A DNA stretch of 64,000 nucleotides from Ectobius pallidus. Taxonomy: Eukaryota; Arthropoda; Insecta; Blattodea; Ectobiidae. Each line of letters starts with the position of its first letter. Position 1 is the stretch's first letter. The notes beneath the pieces were generated by a model, which had not been told where the DNA came from, did no database searches, and saw only the letters and a program-made list of their open reading frames with translations. Positions 22,904 through 37,900 of the stretch are shown piece after piece. The stretch lies in NCBI GenBank assembly GCA_964059195.1, contig CAXKWD010000007.1, forward strand, positions 26,051,023 through 26,115,022, given 5' to 3'. The translations under genes were made by a program, and so were the position numbers.

Positions 22904-25900
22904 TCCAGCTTCTTAAGGATACAGTGTGTTACATTTGATAAGAGGGTATAAGGAGAAAAATCCCTTTAGGCAAGCCTACAGGCTGAGGTAGATTTCGAAG
23001 CACTTTTGGTTTAATTTACTGTCGCTGCGTAGCACTCTTCTTCTTTAGCCTAGCCATGACAAACCCGCAATAATAACTGCAAAAAAGAGGAAAGAGCACT
23101 TTTTCAAACATTCAAATCTCGCCTTGTATGAGAACTATCAAGAAACTAGTTAATGATTTGTAGAGTACTCATCAAGAACTTTTCAACAATACCCCACAAG
23201 ATGTAGTTTCAAAAATTTCGAATTTCCATCCCCCCACCCCCACCCCCGAATCGTTGGTGTCACTGTGAACTCCAGAGGGAGTACTCTAATTTATTTAAAC
23301 AAAGTTTCCCTCTATACTTCATAGGGGCTGACAATGAGATATAAATGTTTTAAAATTCCAACCCCCTCCCCCGACCACCCCCTTGGGCCAATTTTGCTCA
23401 TTAACGAACTTTTCCGAACTATTGGGCCTAGAAATAACATAATAAAATTTGGTTCAAATATCTTCAAAATTACGGCCGCTAGCGTGTAAAGATATTTATA
23501 AATATATTATATATATATAAATATCACAATTTTTTTTTGAACAGGCGGTGGTTTCGTACTTAGGGAGGCATGAAATGTAAAGATATGAAAGAATTTTTCG
23601 ATTTTTCTTCGAATCTACCTAAAAACTACTTGGAATAGTAATCAAGCATGTGACCACTGTATTGTACTGTTTACAGGACTGGCTCTAGGTATTTTGAAAA
23701 AAATAATCTTGACACCATAGGAAAAAAATAATTTTGGTGCCATCTAAATCATTCCATTTTTTACCATTTGATTAAATTTGGAATTTCACATCCATTTGGT
23801 AAATGGTTAAATAAAATACATTTGAATTGGTCTAATTTGAGAAAGGCTTGAATTTATGAAGGTGTTATGACATAATGTACTGAATTTATTTCTATAATTC
23901 AATATGCTTTTTATTCTTACAATTTTTATTTTATTTTAGTGTCATGATGTAAATTTCAGTTTTTTTAATCTAAATGTTGCTGCCCTTAAATGTTTCTAAA
24001 TATCCCACCCTTGGCGGCTGCTAAGTTTGCCTACTGGTATATGGTCAAGTCTGCCTTAATTGTATATCTTCTTCATTGTAAATCCTGTATTCTAACTCAA
24101 CTGACTTTGCCTATTGCAATCAATGCTTAGTGAAAACAAAACATTAATAATAATAATGGATCTCTGTCATGCCAATATTGTTGATTTAGAAACAGATGCA
24201 GCCCATGTTGCAACTATTATACAGCAATGGACACAGAAACCACTACATGGTCGCCATGCACATGATCTGGAGCGCCCGCATATTGATCGAGAGGCTTCAA
24301 TGTAATTATTTTATAGCCTAATACTAATACTGCTTGTATTTCACAAAACTATGCAAAAAATTGCAAATCGTATACTTTCATTTATCTCTTAAGATATAAA
24401 TTTAAAATAACACAATTGCACTTACTTGCTGTTGAAGAGTTCTGTATATTGGCTTTTGTTTGAGAAGGCAATGCCTACACTAGCTTTGAAATACTGCTTC
24501 GGGAGGACACTGACTTCACATCTTGCTGTTTTTGTGAATGATAAAACATGCTCAATGGGAGCCATGTATGCATATTTGGTGTCACAAATCCTCTGGAACG
24601 CTGCTTCATCAGTTACTGCTATATTCTTTGGGTCTTTCAGTATAAGTCCCTTATATATTCGATGTAGCACAGACCCTTTTTTTGCATCCTGAAAATAGGG
24701 TAGATTACTTAAGGCACATAACTTCCTCTGCCAAATAAAAGTTAGCCTCTTAGTATAATATATTAAATGTAACATTCTCTTCATGTAATAGTGGTTGTAA
24801 AAATGAAGAGAATGTCGTTACCACATCATATTGCATCCCTGAAGGATACATAACCCAAATAAAATCTGATTAATATACTCTTGTAACTGTCTTTATGCAT
24901 ATAATTCTTGTTACCTAGGTTTGCCATAACAATGTGTGGTATTAGTTTGTTTTAAAAACAGTCAATAGACTTTCAGTAGGTGTGCAATTGAATTTATAGC
25001 AGTTCTTGTATTTACAATTTTCAATACATTTCCAATATCTGGTGACCGTGACTTAGGACTGTTATTTTAGAATGGAAAGAACACGTAAAATACGAAGTTT
25101 TACAAGAACTGCGTTTACACGATTGCACAACGAATTGAAAGTTGAGTTGGATTTTCACGAATTATTTTGCATGTTGGAAGCGGAGATGAAGTTCCAATTA
25201 TTGACATTAAAGTTTGAGGAACTAAAAGGTCTCGAAGATGAGATATTCATGTATATGTTGGAGGCAGATGCAACGGAGGAACAGCTGGACGCAGAGAATA
25301 AATCAAAAGAAGATTACGCCAGCAAGTATTTCAAAGTTAAGTTTATGATAGAAAAGCAAGATAAGGAATGTGACATCATCAGTGTTATAAGCAGACAGAC
25401 TGAAAATAACCTTACAAAAAGAAAATTTGAGCTAAGACTGAGCTTAAGAAATTTAGTGGTGAGATTAAGGAGTGGTTAGCTTGATGGGGCCAGTTTTCAA
25501 AGATTGATCAAGACGAAAATATTGACTCAAGCGATAAGTTTTAATATTTAATTCAGCCAACAGTACCAAACTCTTGTGCTAGAGAAATAGTAGAAACCTA
25601 CCCTCCAAGCACAGAAAATTATCTGCAAGCTGTAGAAGCATTAAAATCATGATTTGGGAAAGATGATATGTTGATAAAAGTATACATTCGTGAACTTCTG
25701 TCGCTAGTTGTGCAGAATACACGTACGGGATCTTTATGTTTATTTCTGTCTTTATATAAATTAGAATCATATTTAAGGTCTTGAGTCCTTGGGTGTAACT
25801 ACTGATGAATGTGAGACCATGCTATTTCCATTAGTTGAGTCGTATGTACGTGAAGATTTGCTTCGAGTATGGCAACAGCAGTCTACAGTTGGAGGGAAGC

Positions 25901-28900
25901 CAAAGGACTGTCTAAAGGGTCTAATGAACTTTATTAAGCAGGAAATAGAGGGAGAGGAAAGAATCTCGATAGCAAAGTCTGGAGTCAAGTTTGAAAGGGG
26001 CAAGGTAAACAAAGAAAGGAAACAATTGGGATTCAAAACAGATTAAGTACCTACAATCACAGGATTACTCATCATTAAGCAAAATAAGGTAAGCCTAGCT
26101 AATAATTGTATATTCTGCAGAGGTAATCATATCAGCAGTAAGTGTTGTAGAGCACAGGAACTATGTGTCGAGGAAAAGAGCAACAAATAAAAGGTGTTGT
26201 TTTATATGTTTGAAGCCTGCACAAAGAACTCGGAATTTCGCTTAAATGTATAATTTGTCTCCGAAAACATTATCCTATTATGTGTCCAGATTTGCCTACC
26301 AATAAGGATACTTTGAAGGTAGGTAAGAAGTGAGACGATCCTTTGAAAGTAGATAAGAAGTTAGATGTATCAGCTAAATGGGAGCAAGAGGAAACAAGAT
26401 ATGTGGAAGCATTGCATGCAAGATCACTACCTTCTGCTGAAGTATATTTGCAGAGAATATTAGTAAGATTAATAGGAAAAAGTAATGAAAGAATAGTCAA
26501 AGCAATCATAGACACAGGGTCACAGAGGTCATATGTTCTTAAGGAAGCTACTATGGAAAAGGGTTATGAACAAAGAAAGGGAGAGTAGATAATTCATTCA
26601 TTGTTCAGAGGAAGTAAAACAGAAGTAAGCGAACACAACATATAGAATTTGTTTAGGAAGTCTAAATGACAGTTACCAGTGTACTCTTGAGGTATTGGAT
26701 CAAGAAGTAATATGTGGATATTAATCAGATCTAAAGAAGACCATGGGTACAGGAACTTGAAGATGAAAATATTGAACTAACTGATGTAGGGGATAACACT
26801 GTCCCAATAGAAGGGCTGATTGGTCCAGATGTAGCTGGGAAACTCTTGACTGGTTCATGCAAGAAATTAAAGTGTGGATTGGTAGCTATACACACTAAAC
26901 TTGGATGGACTGTTATGGGTAAAGTCAATAAGGAACAGACAAGAGAAAATTGTGGTATGTTGGTGACATCATTGTTTGTCAACAACATTTCAATGTCATA
27001 TTTATGGGACTTAGAACTCATCGGAATCAGGGATCCAGTATTGCAGAAAACTAAAGAAGGTGTAGGCTACATAAGGCTGTTCTGAAATATTTTGAGGAGA
27101 CTGTGGCAATTAACGATGAGGGACGTTATGAAGTGCACATGCCTTGGAAAGAAGGTCATCCACCTTTGCCTGATAATTATGAAATAGCTTTGAAGAGGCT
27201 GGATATGTGCTATACCGATGAATGGAAAAGTGAGGGAGTAATAGAACCGGTTCTACAGTCAGAATTAGCCACTTTTGGGCAGTATCTACCTCATTGATAT
27301 GTAGTAAAAGAGAATAGCACCACAAAGATCAGACCTGTGTTCGATGCGTCTGCAAAAATGGCCGAAAACCTTCATTAAATGAGTGCCTGGAAAAGGGGCT
27401 TAATCTAATTGAATGTATACCAAAGATCCTGTTGCAGTTCCGACTGAGGACCATAGGTATCATTGCTGATATAAGAAGAGCCTTCCTACAGAAAAGTCTT
27501 CACAAGTCAGAAAAAGATTTCCTTCGCTTCCTTTGGTTTGACAGTAAAGAGAAAATACAGGTTTATCGTCATTGTAGAGTTGTATTTGATATTACATGTA
27601 GTCCCTTCCTGCTAGGAGCTGATCATGCATTTAAAATGGTCGATTTTAACAAGATCGAGTACTTTGGTGAGGGACAAAGAATTCAATGGAAATTTAATCC
27701 ACCTAGTGCTGCATGGTGGGGAGGTGGAGAGGCTGATAAGACTCTTGAAAGATTCAAAACTCTTAGAAAAATTCTTGGAAGAGCAAAACTAGATTATGAA
27801 GAAATGTCCACCATCCTCTGTGATTGTGAAGCTTTGATGAATTCTCGCTCTTTGACTTATCTGTCTAATGATTCGAAAGATCTGGTGGCATTGACACCTT
27901 CCATGTTTTTTGCAAGAAATAAAAGAAGTGGGCGTGCCTGATATTCATCAAATAGATTCTTCTCACATTAATGCTACAGTGAGTCTCAGACAGATTGGTG
28001 CCGCTTGTCGTGCGCGCCATGTTTCCCTTGTGATGACTCAACACTACCCGCTTCGCGGCCAGCTGTGTCCCCGCAGATAAGTAAACAATTCCTGCATAGC
28101 CTGCAGTTGAGCATTGTTCTCGTGTTGTACAGACGTGAAATTGTTATTCGGTAGTTGTCACAACTAAAAGAAACCATTAGGATAGAGATAAACTCAATAA
28201 TAACAGAAGAACAATTAATGCGTATTAATCGGAATTTCCTATCACGATGCCAAAAATGTGTGGATGTAGGAGGAGGACACTTCCAGCATCTCCTGTAATA
28301 AGGTAGGTGCCTATTTTCGTTATTTTCAAACTTATTTCATTTATTTTCATTGTCACGCACGGACAAGTCAGTCAACTGCCGGGGAGTTCCTTTGCCGCAT
28401 ACCGGGGATAGGAGCGTCATCTGGGGGGAACCCAACGCGCGGCGCGGCGGAACCAATCTGCCTGAGACTCACTGTAGAATCTCTTACAGGCAAAACCTCC
28501 GAGAGGCTGTTAGAGAAAGATTTCGGCGAGAATATTTAGGGCAATTGCATCTCAATAGTACTAAAAAGAAAAATCGACAGATAAAGGTGGGAGAAATTGT
28601 ACTTGTTGGGAGCAACAACATGAAACGACTAGATTGGCTTTTAGCTAAAGTGGAGGAATTGATACCTGGATGTGATGGTGAAGTTTGAATAGTACGTTTG
28701 AAGACATCAACCGGAATGCTTCTTCGACCAGTTCAGTGACTGTATCCTCTGGAGGGTGTCGTAGGAGAAGACAGTGATGCATGTGAGCGGTTGTTGACGA
28801 CTGCTCGGGTGAAGACGAAAAGAGTGTAAGAACAGAAACAAGACTTTCAAAGTCATGTTAGAAGTTGAAAAAATAAAGGTTTCCAGCAAGACCAAATTTC

Positions 28901-31900
28901 TAAAATATAGACTACAATCAAACTATTATGATTTAGGGATCAGTTATGTTCAATTCTTAATTATTTGAATGTAATTATTAAGATGCAATTGATCCATTTA
29001 ATAGGTGTTAAGTTAACTCATCAAGATTTTGTTAACTTAAAGTGGGAGTATGTTGGAATAGAATGCATATAATTCTTGTTACCTAGGTTTGCCATAACAA
29101 TGTGTGCTATTCGTTTGTTTTTAGAAAGAGACAATAAACTTTAAATAAGTGTGCAATTGAATTTATAGCAGTTCTTTTATTTACAATTTTAAGTACCAGT
29201 ACATTTCCAATACTTTACTTTAAGCATGGCCGATATATTTTTCTCACTTCACATTCTTATATAGAACAAGAGGCCATCCCCAGAAAGTACCTAACCCCAA
29301 TACAAAATTTTCTTGTTATATGATTTTCCATTAAAAGAGGCTGTATTGCAAAGAGTGTGTATTCAGACTGGGTGACTTATAACAACCCTTCAGATAATTT
29401 TTTTCTAAAAAGTTTCAAATAAAAGTTTCAGCTCCTAGTATAAGCACCCCATGTTCAAAATTTAAACAAAATCATTAGAACGTTTTCGAGAAAATTGCGA
29501 AAAACTAAATTTTCTTCATGTAAAGTCCCCTTAAAAATAATAGAAAGTCATTGCCAATCTTCATGTCACATTCTCAGAAGATACATAACTCAAATACAAA
29601 ATTTTGTTTTCATACTATTTTCCATTCTGGAAGTAGGCTGTTCCCAGACACAGACACAAACACACATACAGACATGTTTCCGAAAATACTTTTACATTCA
29701 GGGGACCTCAAAACAATAATGTGAACAATAAAACTTTGCATCAGGTTCAAACAACTGAATGCATGTTCTTTGCAATATGGTCTCTTATTTTGTATCAGAA
29801 TGTGAAGTGAAAAAAGGTGTAGTGGGCTAGTGCCCATGCTCAAGGTAAAGAAAGTTATGTGGGTGAATTAATTAGATTTTTTATTTGGGTTATGTACTCT
29901 TCAGGGGATGCGATATGATGACATTCTCTTCATATTCACAACAATTTGCATGAAGAGAATGCAAGAGAGAGGCAAACTTTTATTTCGGCAGAGGAAGTTA
30001 TGAGTTTCACATCAGATTTTCTTTCGGTTAATATGCCATTACTTTAAAAAAAACTTGTTCTTCACCCACTTCCTAGTGTCTTTTTTTCACATAATAGATA
30101 CTTTTTATTACAAAGCATAACATATGCAAAATTATGCAATTCCTAAGAAATGTATACCAAAAACATTAATTCTTTCACAATTTTCCAAACAATGAATCTC
30201 TTTGGGAGTAGGCCTAATATTCTAAGAATTTTTTGGTATGTATCCTATAATTATTAATAAAATCAATAAAGCAACATTTTGCTGATTTTACATAAGCCTA
30301 CTCTAATCTAATCTAATCTAATCTAATCTGAATTACATATTTATTTATTCACTAACTTATTAAAGCTAACAGCAGCATTCTTGATGCATTTCCTTCAATG
30401 CAGTTCTACTCAGCGCATCTGTCTTAAATCTGTGTCCAGGAGGGTGTAAACTCCACAAAACACAGATGTCCTAAGAAAGTGATACACAAAGCTTTGACCT
30501 CGCCTCCCAATGAATCTAAGACATGTAGACAACCACTGAGGAAGGTGTAAATACCAATGCTTACTGATATGTAACATAGCAAAGCTTCTCAACAGAATGT
30601 TTCATTATGCCAAAATCAGTGGAACTAGGCACAGCCTACTTACTGTATATAACACAAATCTACAGATTGTTATAGAAATGAGTTACAGCCAGGATTATAC
30701 AAGTATAGAATTTGAACTAACTAATTTATACTTAATAAGATTGAAACTGAGACATATGAAAGGTGAAAAATCACACACTTGGTGAATATTTAATCTGAAG
30801 ACAATACTAATTCAGGGATTAGGTCATCCTTGGTATTATTATAGATCGTCATCTGAAATTCGACAAACACATAAATTTACGTACCAGACTATGAAAAACA
30901 TTGTACAAATTTGTCAGTCTAAAACAATATTTACTGACTGAAGTCATACGGACAGTTTACTTAGCTCTAATACAAGTATAATCTGTCATCGAATACGGTA
31001 TCATTGACTGTGGAGGAAGTAGCACTTCTGTATTGACTCCTTTGAATATAATACAGAAGCAAATAATAAAAGTTTGCTTAAAAAAGCCCTTAGAATATCC
31101 ACAGAATTGTTATTTCCTGAATTTAATGTTATGACTGTAGAACAAATTTATAAGCTCACACTTTAAAAATACTGTAATGTACACATATCTGATCCACATA
31201 ACTACAATACTAGAAGAAATAAAACCTTGCCTTTAATAGAATCAAAATACTTCACCTCTTCCAGCTCTAAACATAGCAATTATAATGGTCTAAGACTCTA
31301 TAACTCCATAATTAGGTCACATCCAGGAATAGTAAATATGAACAGCAAAAAATTTGGTAAGTATATCAAAAATCTTATTTCACAGTTTATAATTTAGCCT
31401 ACATCACTCTGTAATTAGTTGTATATTTAAGGAACCATTTTATTAGTTATAACTCAGAATTTCAATTTTGTTCTTCCCAATTTGTATTTTTTCTATTATA
31501 AAATTCATAAAGAACAAACTAAAAATAATTTACTTGTCAGTGGATAAAAACACACACATTAACTATCGTAACGTTTCAGCCTGAACCCCCAGGCCTTCAT
31601 CAGACGACTGAAATATTAGAAGAAAATATTTTTTCTGTTCTTTCTTTTTTATTTTTTTCTAAGTATTGAATTCAAATTAGTTATATTTTCAAAAAACTCC
31701 GGTCGGAACGTTCACAGTGGAGTGTAACAACATTTGAAAATGATGCGAGTTGACAACTCGCATCATTTTCAAATGTAGTTATATTTTGTTTTATGTATTT
31801 ATATTTAATTTGTATTTAATTGTGTATTAATTTAGTAATGCAAAAAACTGAACTTGTGTTATATAAGTTTATATAGGGAGGGAAAAAAGTAAGGAAGGTA

Positions 31901-34900
31901 ACTATCGTAATGAATATTTATTTTCTGGTAGTGGTTAGTTGTAATGATAATAATTACTAGAGTAATTTAAATCATCTTACCGTAAAGAAAGTGAGTTCTG
32001 TGGTATCAGCAAGGACACCAAAATGAAAAGATTTTGAAACAACAAGACTATCAAAATCTGTGAAGGGTAGAGTTTCTTTTTTCACTGCAAGGAAAGAAAT
32101 AAGAATTCCAGAATAAGCAGAGACCAAGACAATGGCAATGATGTAAGAGTACCAGTAAACCAGCCGGCATGAAGTTGCCTTCGGAGTTATATCTCCACCT
32201 ACAACAGAAAATAATTTCAATACAGGAGGGATGTTAAGTATGTAGCCAAGCATTTTAATATGAATGAAATGCTCTGCATTTTGTTTTTTTTAGAGTGCCC
32301 TAAAATTTGCTTTAACACATGGTAAAATATAAAAATCAGTATGAAGTCTTTTATACAGTAGAGCATGTTCAATTAAAATTAAAATTAGTCAAACATTAAA
32401 AACACTTGTTGCTCCACTTACATTGGAGCAACAAGTGTTTTTAATGTTTGACTAATTTTAATTTTAACATGGTAAAATAGTTTATATAATTATAATTGTC
32501 CCTAGTCAGAAAAGTAACTACCGGTATGTACTGATATTATATGAAATGGGATAACCAGATTAATAAATAATATTAATCAGATAGATATTATATTACAACA
32601 GAACTTTGTTATGATGACCTCTTGTGCAACATCTTGCCAGTAACGTCTAATATTGAGTGGTACCAACTAATTCCTCATAAGATGCATGTTTTTCTTCTTT
32701 GCTTAATATGACAAACATAAATATATCTACCTAAGATATAACGTCACTCTAGTAGAAAATCTGAATGCAATTTCCCCATCTCTATTTCCAAGAAATGCAT
32801 GATTCTACATTTGGGAATGTTGTAAATACTTCAGGCGAATCAATTGTTTCTATTGTATACACCTATCCCTATTATCCAGGTTGAAATGCCAACATTCATG
32901 CATCCATGCTTTACCTTTGTGCATAACCTGTTACAGACAATAGTGTATGTAAACAAGTTAGCGGCAGGAATGTGTTAAATATTCAGACAACTGTTATGCA
33001 AGCAATGTGAAAAAAGATAAAATTTTTACTTAAAAAAAAAAAAAAAGGATGAAAATTAAGCAACTAAGGAAATTAGAATGTAGATGGAGCGTTATTAAGA
33101 GGTTGCTGGAAAAAAGGGAAAATTGAAGCGAATGTGCATTAAATAAAACTACTCGAGCAATTAAAGTGGTTAATCATTTTTATGAAGCTACATCAGAGAC
33201 TGTGTAAATGATGTGTGAACTACAGTGTTTTTCACATATGAGTTGGCCAATCATGCAGGTTTCTGCATCGCAGCAGCCACAGCTCTAGCTCCTGGGTGAT
33301 CAGGTGAAATATCTACGCAAATAAAGCCGCTAACAGTGCAATGATTCGGGTTTTCATGATTACAGTTGAAATTACAATGAAAATAACCCCAAGTACCTCA
33401 TCACAAAAGATGTTGGAATTATCCTCCTCTTTCATCCACACAACACTGGCACCTTTTTAGGAATTTTTTTTCACGCACCTAAGTTCACCTTCCGAGATAG
33501 AGTTAATTTCTCTTGTGATATTGTCTTTAAGCTCTTCTAATGTATGGGGGTTAACCTAAACACTTTATTTTCCAACTCCAAGCTTATCGCTTATAATAGT
33601 ATCGCTCAAAACATTACTTATGACCTACATTTCTCTTCCATTCATTCAAAGTCTGTAATTCCATGCCAAAGCAAAGGATTATTCAAGATTAGTTCTTTGT
33701 CTATTCTATAATGGCATAGCTTGAAGAGAGATATTGTAAATAAATTTTTATTCTCAGCAAATGTAGAAGTTATGTTCATTTGTCTTCATATGTAATTTGT
33801 TACAAATAAATTGTTGCCAACCAAAAGAGCCTGAATTCTTCTACATATGAAATTACCACAAATATTTTGATTACTAGTCTAAGCACAAGCAAACAAATTA
33901 TTTTCCTTTTAAAATTTACAGTGCAAAATAACATAAAACGTACAATTTTCGACTTTTATAAGAACTTAACAGACTTGCACAAATAACAAAACTTGCTAGT
34001 TCTTGTTTTGTTAATTTTGTGCTTGCCTATTAAGTTATAAATAACGGTCTTACATCGTAAATAACCATTATAGTGGCACTTGTTTATGATGACACAATTT
34101 TCCTGAGCCCTTGGATGTTGCTATTACGAAGTTATATTGTAATTAAAGATACACACACACACTAACACAAATATATATTACACTATATTGAGTGGCATTC
34201 CAAAGGGGGGTGGTCTGCCCCGGGCCTCACTTACTATGGCCCCCATTGATGCTCCACCCTAATATAAAAATGAACGTTTTCCTCAAGAAAAAAATATCTA
34301 TAAATTTTCTATAAATAAAATAATATTTTTAAATGTATACTTTAAGCAAGGGCTCACTTCAAAATAAAATAAGAATCCTGGTACATCAAAAGTAACAAGA
34401 TGCCTAGTAGAGAAAAAATAATTTAAGTAGTACATTAAACTAGTGAGGTAAGATTCAGCCCTGTTGACGACTCGGTAAATGTAGTGATGTAGCAGGGGAT
34501 TGGCTGTGATGAACATTAGACAGTCGTTGAAGCAGTGACATAGACAAGATAAATAGAGCAGTGATACAGTGGTTGTGTTCACTCATTGTCAGTTGATTTC
34601 GCCTTAGTTCTTGTTTTTTTAAAGGTAAGTCTATTTAGTTTAGAGTTAATATTTTACGAGTTACTTTAAAAATAATTACATTTACTTTCAGTTGTCATGA
34701 AATCACTATAACAAATTAGTATAGATTTGAAAATAACAATGGCATGTACCGATGTGTTAGGTATGATATTTGAAAGTAGTTGTTCGAAAGCGCAAATATT
34801 CAAAAGTGTCATTTTGATATAATTTAACAATATGTTAACCACTAGTTAGTTTGAAGTATTGTTATTTTACCTTTTATTATTAACAATTTTTGTAACTTGA

Positions 34901-37900
34901 AAAATATGTCAAATTCATTTCACATTCACTCACTATTCACTAGTCTCCTTATATTCACAGTTTTCCATTCTTGAAGATACGGTATAATATTGTAAAACTC
35001 ATATTAAAGTGTGCTGTGATATTTTCAGAAATACTGTTATGAAGAGTCAACAGCCTATTGGGGATCAAAAAAGGAAACAGAAAAAAGAAATAGTTGATCT
35101 CAGGAGCCATTTTAAAATTTATCCAACAAAAACAACATCTTGAAAGCTTACAAGAACTTTCATGAGACAATTAGACAATTTTCTGAAGAAAAAGCTAGAA
35201 ACATGCCATTTTAATATTACAAATATTCTGAATTAATAGTATCCAGAGTTTTGCTAATTTATTACCTGAATCTCCCACTAAAATTAAACCTGTTGTTTGT
35301 TACCATAAAATTTCATTTTGTTAACTTTCTTATTTTGTCATATTTCAACATAACTTTTTTTTTCCCCCATTTCGTTACTATTTAATTATGCACACATTTG
35401 TATTTTGTTAATCAGATAGCTTAATATTATTTGACTGTCTGTTTGTATTTAATTAATAAATACAATACTACTATGAAATTTTATTTTGTTAACTTTATTT
35501 TCAGTTATTTAAACATGAACTTTTTCCTTAAATACTTTGTGATTATGCACAGATTAATATTTTGCTAATCAGTTAACTTAATATTATTGAACTAATGTCT
35601 GTTTGTATTTAATACATAAATACAATCAATACTGCATGAGTTCACTCCCTTATTCAATTATTTTTCCGATCCGAAAGACAAAAAAGGCTAGCCATAGAAA
35701 AAGAAGTTAAAAATAGCTGTGTTTGTAGCTTTTGTTGTGGGGGGGGGGAGGGGGCCTCAAAAATAAATCCGTCCCGGATCACAAATGGTCTAGTTACGCC
35801 ACTGAATATATTCTCTCTCCTGGTCATGTTTCAAAGTCACTATCATAAATGAATAAGCAATGTAATTCTAAAAGTTTTTCAGGCTAACATATAAAAATTT
35901 GACTAACGGCCACTTTAAGTAAGTACCAGTACTGTCCAGAAACAGAATAGCCACAGTTTACCTTCATACCTTAAACATTTCACTGAGATTTAGAGCCCTT
36001 ACTATGTTGTATACACTAATAGTTGTACAATGTTTCTTTCTGTAAGTAGCCTGAATTTTAAAATTTTATTTTTAAAATATGTTTCCATGTAAACACATGT
36101 TCATAGTCAAAACAGTCAAATAATATGAAATCCAATTCTTACAATGCTCTTTGCTATTTCCAAATAGACATGAAGGAAATAACCTAAAACTCACCACGAT
36201 GCAGTTCGAGTTTAGAGTTCGAGTTTAAAGATGTTTTAAGCAGTGGTGCAGATTTATATTGTTATTCTCTTTTTTATTTTGTGCTAAACTCTGGCGCGTT
36301 GTCTCTCAATTTTAATGTTACTAGGATACATCCATGTTATGCCTCTTCCCACATATCAATGATGCTGCCTTTGTCACCAACTTCACTATTCTTTCTGCAA
36401 TACGAGTGTGTAAGGGTAAACATGTAATGGTTTCATCAGCCGTTAAAGCATTCTTCACATTTTCTTTTAGATTCTTCAAGCTCAAGTGGTTTATCAGTGT
36501 TGACTCCATGAGGGTGCATATTAATCAATTAATCATATAACATAGTTTCTAACTTCTATGTTGATATTGGGAACAATGATTTTACATACTGGTATGTGAT
36601 CACCAGATTGTCATGCTTTTAGGACTTTCCTCCAGCCTAGAACCTGTACTTTAGCATCTTGATCAGTCAACATGGGCAAAAAGAAGGTTCTCAGGACAGC
36701 CGTACTATGCATCTCTATGGATTGCTGGGTCAATTCTTTTTGATATTTTGCTTCCATGCACCAAGAAGTTGTGATGAGTTGCTACAAATGATGCCCTCCT
36801 TCTGCGCGTGATGGATTACAGATCACAGTTAACCAGAGTGGCATGTAGATCTCCATGGTGAACTGGGCAATAACGAAGTTCTTCAGTTTCCTACATAATA
36901 ACGCAAGTCCCAATTTGCTATATTTGCCATCTGGATTGATAAATTTTACCAAGTTTCTTGTCAACTAATCCAACAGTGCAATCTTCTGAAAAAATTGCTT
37001 GGCAGATACTCAGCAAATATTTTTGGTCTGTGCTCAATGAATCTTCAGTTAAGTTGAAGCACTAGTCTACTTGATCAAGCTAAAAACTCTGGTATGGCAA
37101 CTCTTTGTAGGTTGACAGTGCTGATCAGACTGGTCCTATATATGTATTTGTTCTAATTATCTTGCTGTCTATGGATTCAATCAAATTCCAATATGGGAAC
37201 TAATTGATGTGAATCATACAGACAAATCTCTAAAGAGTTTTGTTAAGGAAGTCTTCAATATGCGCCAATCTTTTGACCAGTGTAAGTAGCAGTACCATCG
37301 CAACTTAACATGACCACCTCTGACATGGGGATGTTTTGATCAACAAAGAACTTCATAATGCTAGCCCCTATGCCAGAATTTAACCCAAATTAAATCAAAG
37401 TGAAAGATTAATGATGAACCTGGACCACCAAATGCAACATAAATAAGCACGGCTGGGTGGATCTTAAATTGCAGCCACCTCAACATCCATCATAATTGTT
37501 TGGAAATAAATGAAAAGTTGCAGATTCAGAAGATGTAACTTATTTCTTACCTAATTAACTGTTCACAGGAGATAGAATCTTATTTTTTATAAAACAATGA
37601 ATACAATAACTTTTTGGGAATTTTTGTAGAAATTTTAAGCCATAGGTGGCACCCAAAGGTGAACAGATTTTAATAATGTAAACCTATAGATCTTACTAAT
37701 AAAAAAAAACACAAAGTGAAGGCTGATTTCATAAGTATAAATATTTAACTTTTTTAAAACAAATGTAATTTTTAGCAATTTTTTGAAGCTTATGGCTGTT
37801 GGTGTCATCTGAAGAAATTGACCAATCAATCTACGATTTTCTACATGTTATATGGAGGTCACTATGCAAAAAGATATCACTAACAGCAAGCCAATTTTTT

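Noticed and set aside
24114..24305. Possible 63-codon small gene
   Set aside because: No motif, no regulatory context and no splice logic; typical of chance open frames in this window.
26480..26530. Aspartic protease DTGSQ as evidence of an endogenous virus
   Set aside because: It lies inside a BEL/Pao element with matching LTRs and Gag/DUF1759 features; no envelope gene is present.
33470..33570. Mariner/Tc transposase tail on the minus strand
   Set aside because: About 20 convincing residues only, with a frame break on each side; kept as a note, not a feature.
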